DNA of 64,000 bases from Lachancea thermotolerans CBS 6340 (Eukaryota; Ascomycota; Saccharomycetes; Saccharomycetales; Saccharomycetaceae), in contig NC_013082.1 of NCBI RefSeq assembly GCF_000142805.1, positions 682,001-746,000 on the forward strand, read 5' to 3'. A program made the position numbers and the translations under genes. The notes beneath the pieces are model-generated. The model worked only from the letters and a program-made list of their open reading frames with translations. It was not told the origin of the DNA and did no database searches. Positions 62,995-64,000 of the stretch are shown here, piece by piece (position 1 is the stretch's first letter; every line of letters begins with the position of its first letter).

Positions 62995-63256
62995 GTTACT
63001 CGTGTTGCAATACTTCTCAGTCCTCACCGACCTCTAATTCGATTGTTGATCAGGTAGCTCAAGAGCTGATGTGCTGAAATTTTTTAGATTCGCCACTTAG
63101 TGTCTACATTACCCGCACTAAAGGGTCGATTTTGAGTGGAACATTGCCTAGCTCAAACTTGATCTTAAGAACAGTGACGGAAAATGTATATTTATAATTC
63201 TTGTTATACAGGTCTTTATAATGGAAGCCAACAGGAACTGGGCCCCGCATGCTTTT

Positions 63257-64000
63257 TTACTTTGTGCGCTGTCTGGGCCCACCAGGCGACTTCTTGTTTC
63301 TGGCGGTCAAAATCTCAACTCCGTGTTCAGTGACCAACAGTGTGTGCTCGAATTGAGCGCTGAGCTTACCGTCCTTGGTGGCCGCGGTCCAGTCATCCGG
63401 CCAGCTGATATCTTGCCAAGCCCCCTCGTTAATCATTGGCTCAATGGTGAACACCATACCGGGCTTCATGACACCAGATGTACGGTTGCCGGCATAGTGT
63501 GGGATGCTGGGGGCGCAGTGGAAGAATTTACCAACACCGTGGCCACAGTAAGTGCGGACCACTGAGCACTTATTGTCTTTAGCGTGCTTTTCTATGATAT
63601 CGCCAAGTTCCTGAAATGTGGATCCAGGTTTGCAGTGCTTGATGGCGGACTTCAGACACTCGCGCGCTGTCTCGACAGTGTTCAGGGCCTCTTTGGAGAT
63701 GTTGTCACCAACGTAATAAGTTTCATTCAGGTCTGCGTGGAAGCCTTGGTAGAACAAAGAAACATCAAGATTCACGATGTCGCCTTCTTTTAGCACGGTC
63801 TGATCTGGGATACCGTGGCATACGGTCTCGTTCACGGAGGTGCACACAGACTTGGGGAAGTTGTAGTAGTTTAGTGGCGAAGGGTATGCACCACGTTTGA
63901 TCGTTTCTTCGTGCACAATGCGGTCGATCTCATCGGTTGTCACGCCAGGACGGACCGCAGCCGCGGCGATGTCAAGGACCTCACGGCCCATCATGCACAC
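63257..64000 (-). CDS. MAP1: MAP1, methionine aminopeptidase 1 (3' part, runs off the right edge)
   Basis: Removes the initiator methionine from nascent proteins at the ribosome. These 248 codons are the C-terminal catalytic (pita-bread) domain. They include [19 protein letters not shown] (metal-binding Asp residues), [17 protein letters not shown] (catalytic His), TIEPMINEG (metal-binding Glu) and [11 protein letters not shown], ending GGPRQRTK. The N-terminal part with the zinc fingers (about 140 residues in S. cerevisiae, total about 387) lies beyond the right edge; the edge cuts an open frame, so no start is visible. It matches YLR244C and shows that the conserved block continues. Confidence 0.96.
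   Translation of the reverse strand: MCMMGREVLDIAAAAVRPGVTTDEIDRIVHEETIKRGAYPSPLNYYNFPKSVCTSVNETVCHGIPDQTVLKEGDIVNLDVSLFYQGFHADLNETYYVGDNISKEALNTVETARECLKSAIKHCKPGSTFQELGDIIEKHAKDNKCSVVRTYCGHGVGKFFHCAPSIPHYAGNRTSGVMKPGMVFTIEPMINEGAWQDISWPDDWTAATKDGKLSAQFEHTLLVTEHGVEILTARNKKSPGGPRQRTK

Overview
This is a nuclear chromosome segment from a budding yeast of the family Saccharomycetaceae, carrying 33 protein-coding genes and one tRNA gene. The standard code, almost intronless genes, CDC42/TCP1/CCT6-type proteins close to baker's yeast, and tight gene packing all fit. Gene order is the strongest clue. Every gene but two maps, in the same order and relative orientation, to one of two Saccharomyces cerevisiae regions: chromosome IV (YDR188W to YDR212W) or chromosome XII (YLR229C to YLR244C). 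In S. cerevisiae these are the two halves left by the whole-genome duplication. Here they are interleaved in one block, so the species branched off before that duplication. The base composition (about 40% GC in ordinary genes, near 60% in some) suggests Lachancea rather than Kluyveromyces, Torulaspora or Eremothecium, but the genus is an inference.

Left third (1-24 kb): the 5' part of TCP1 (minus, running off the left edge), a PQ-loop membrane protein flanked by two stretches of about 2 kb without genes, CDC42, GCD6, an intron-containing tRNA-Ile(UAU), a small CYSTM protein, MSS4, an ENA-type sodium P-type ATPase, BNA5, UME6 and EST1/EBS1. The ENA and PQ-loop genes are the only two outside the conserved order. 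Middle (24-45 kb): TOP3, MSC2, a THI7-type transporter behind an exceptional cluster of CACGTG sites, COQ4, RAV2, SPC19, VPS64/FAR10, LIP2, RKM2, CBS2, CAB5, REF2 and MSS116. Right third (45-64 kb): VPS34, CSC1, ARV1, NUP42, GPN3, HST4, a 2.25-kb stretch without genes, RVB1, SLY1 (with a spliceosomal intron), CCT6, and the catalytic part of MAP1 running off the right edge.

The genes are mostly housekeeping and do not form one pathway. Related pairs are two subunits of the same chaperonin (TCP1 and CCT6), COQ4/LIP2/CBS2/MSS116 in mitochondrial function, and VPS34/SLY1/RAV2 in endomembrane traffic and vacuolar acidification. Convergent neighbours are usually 1 to 60 bp apart and many divergent promoters are under 330 bp, so the few gene-free stretches of 1 kb or more stand out.

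No transposon, CRISPR array, secondary-metabolite cluster or novel multigene system is visible. The main discoveries are a small set of local features: the SLY1 intron, the E-box cluster, stop-start and overlapping uORFs, a GC-rich perfect palindrome, GC-rich 5' peaks, and unexplained gene-free intervals. Gene start sites were checked codon by codon. Several open frames extend upstream through TTG or GTG codons, and the first supported ATG was used instead.
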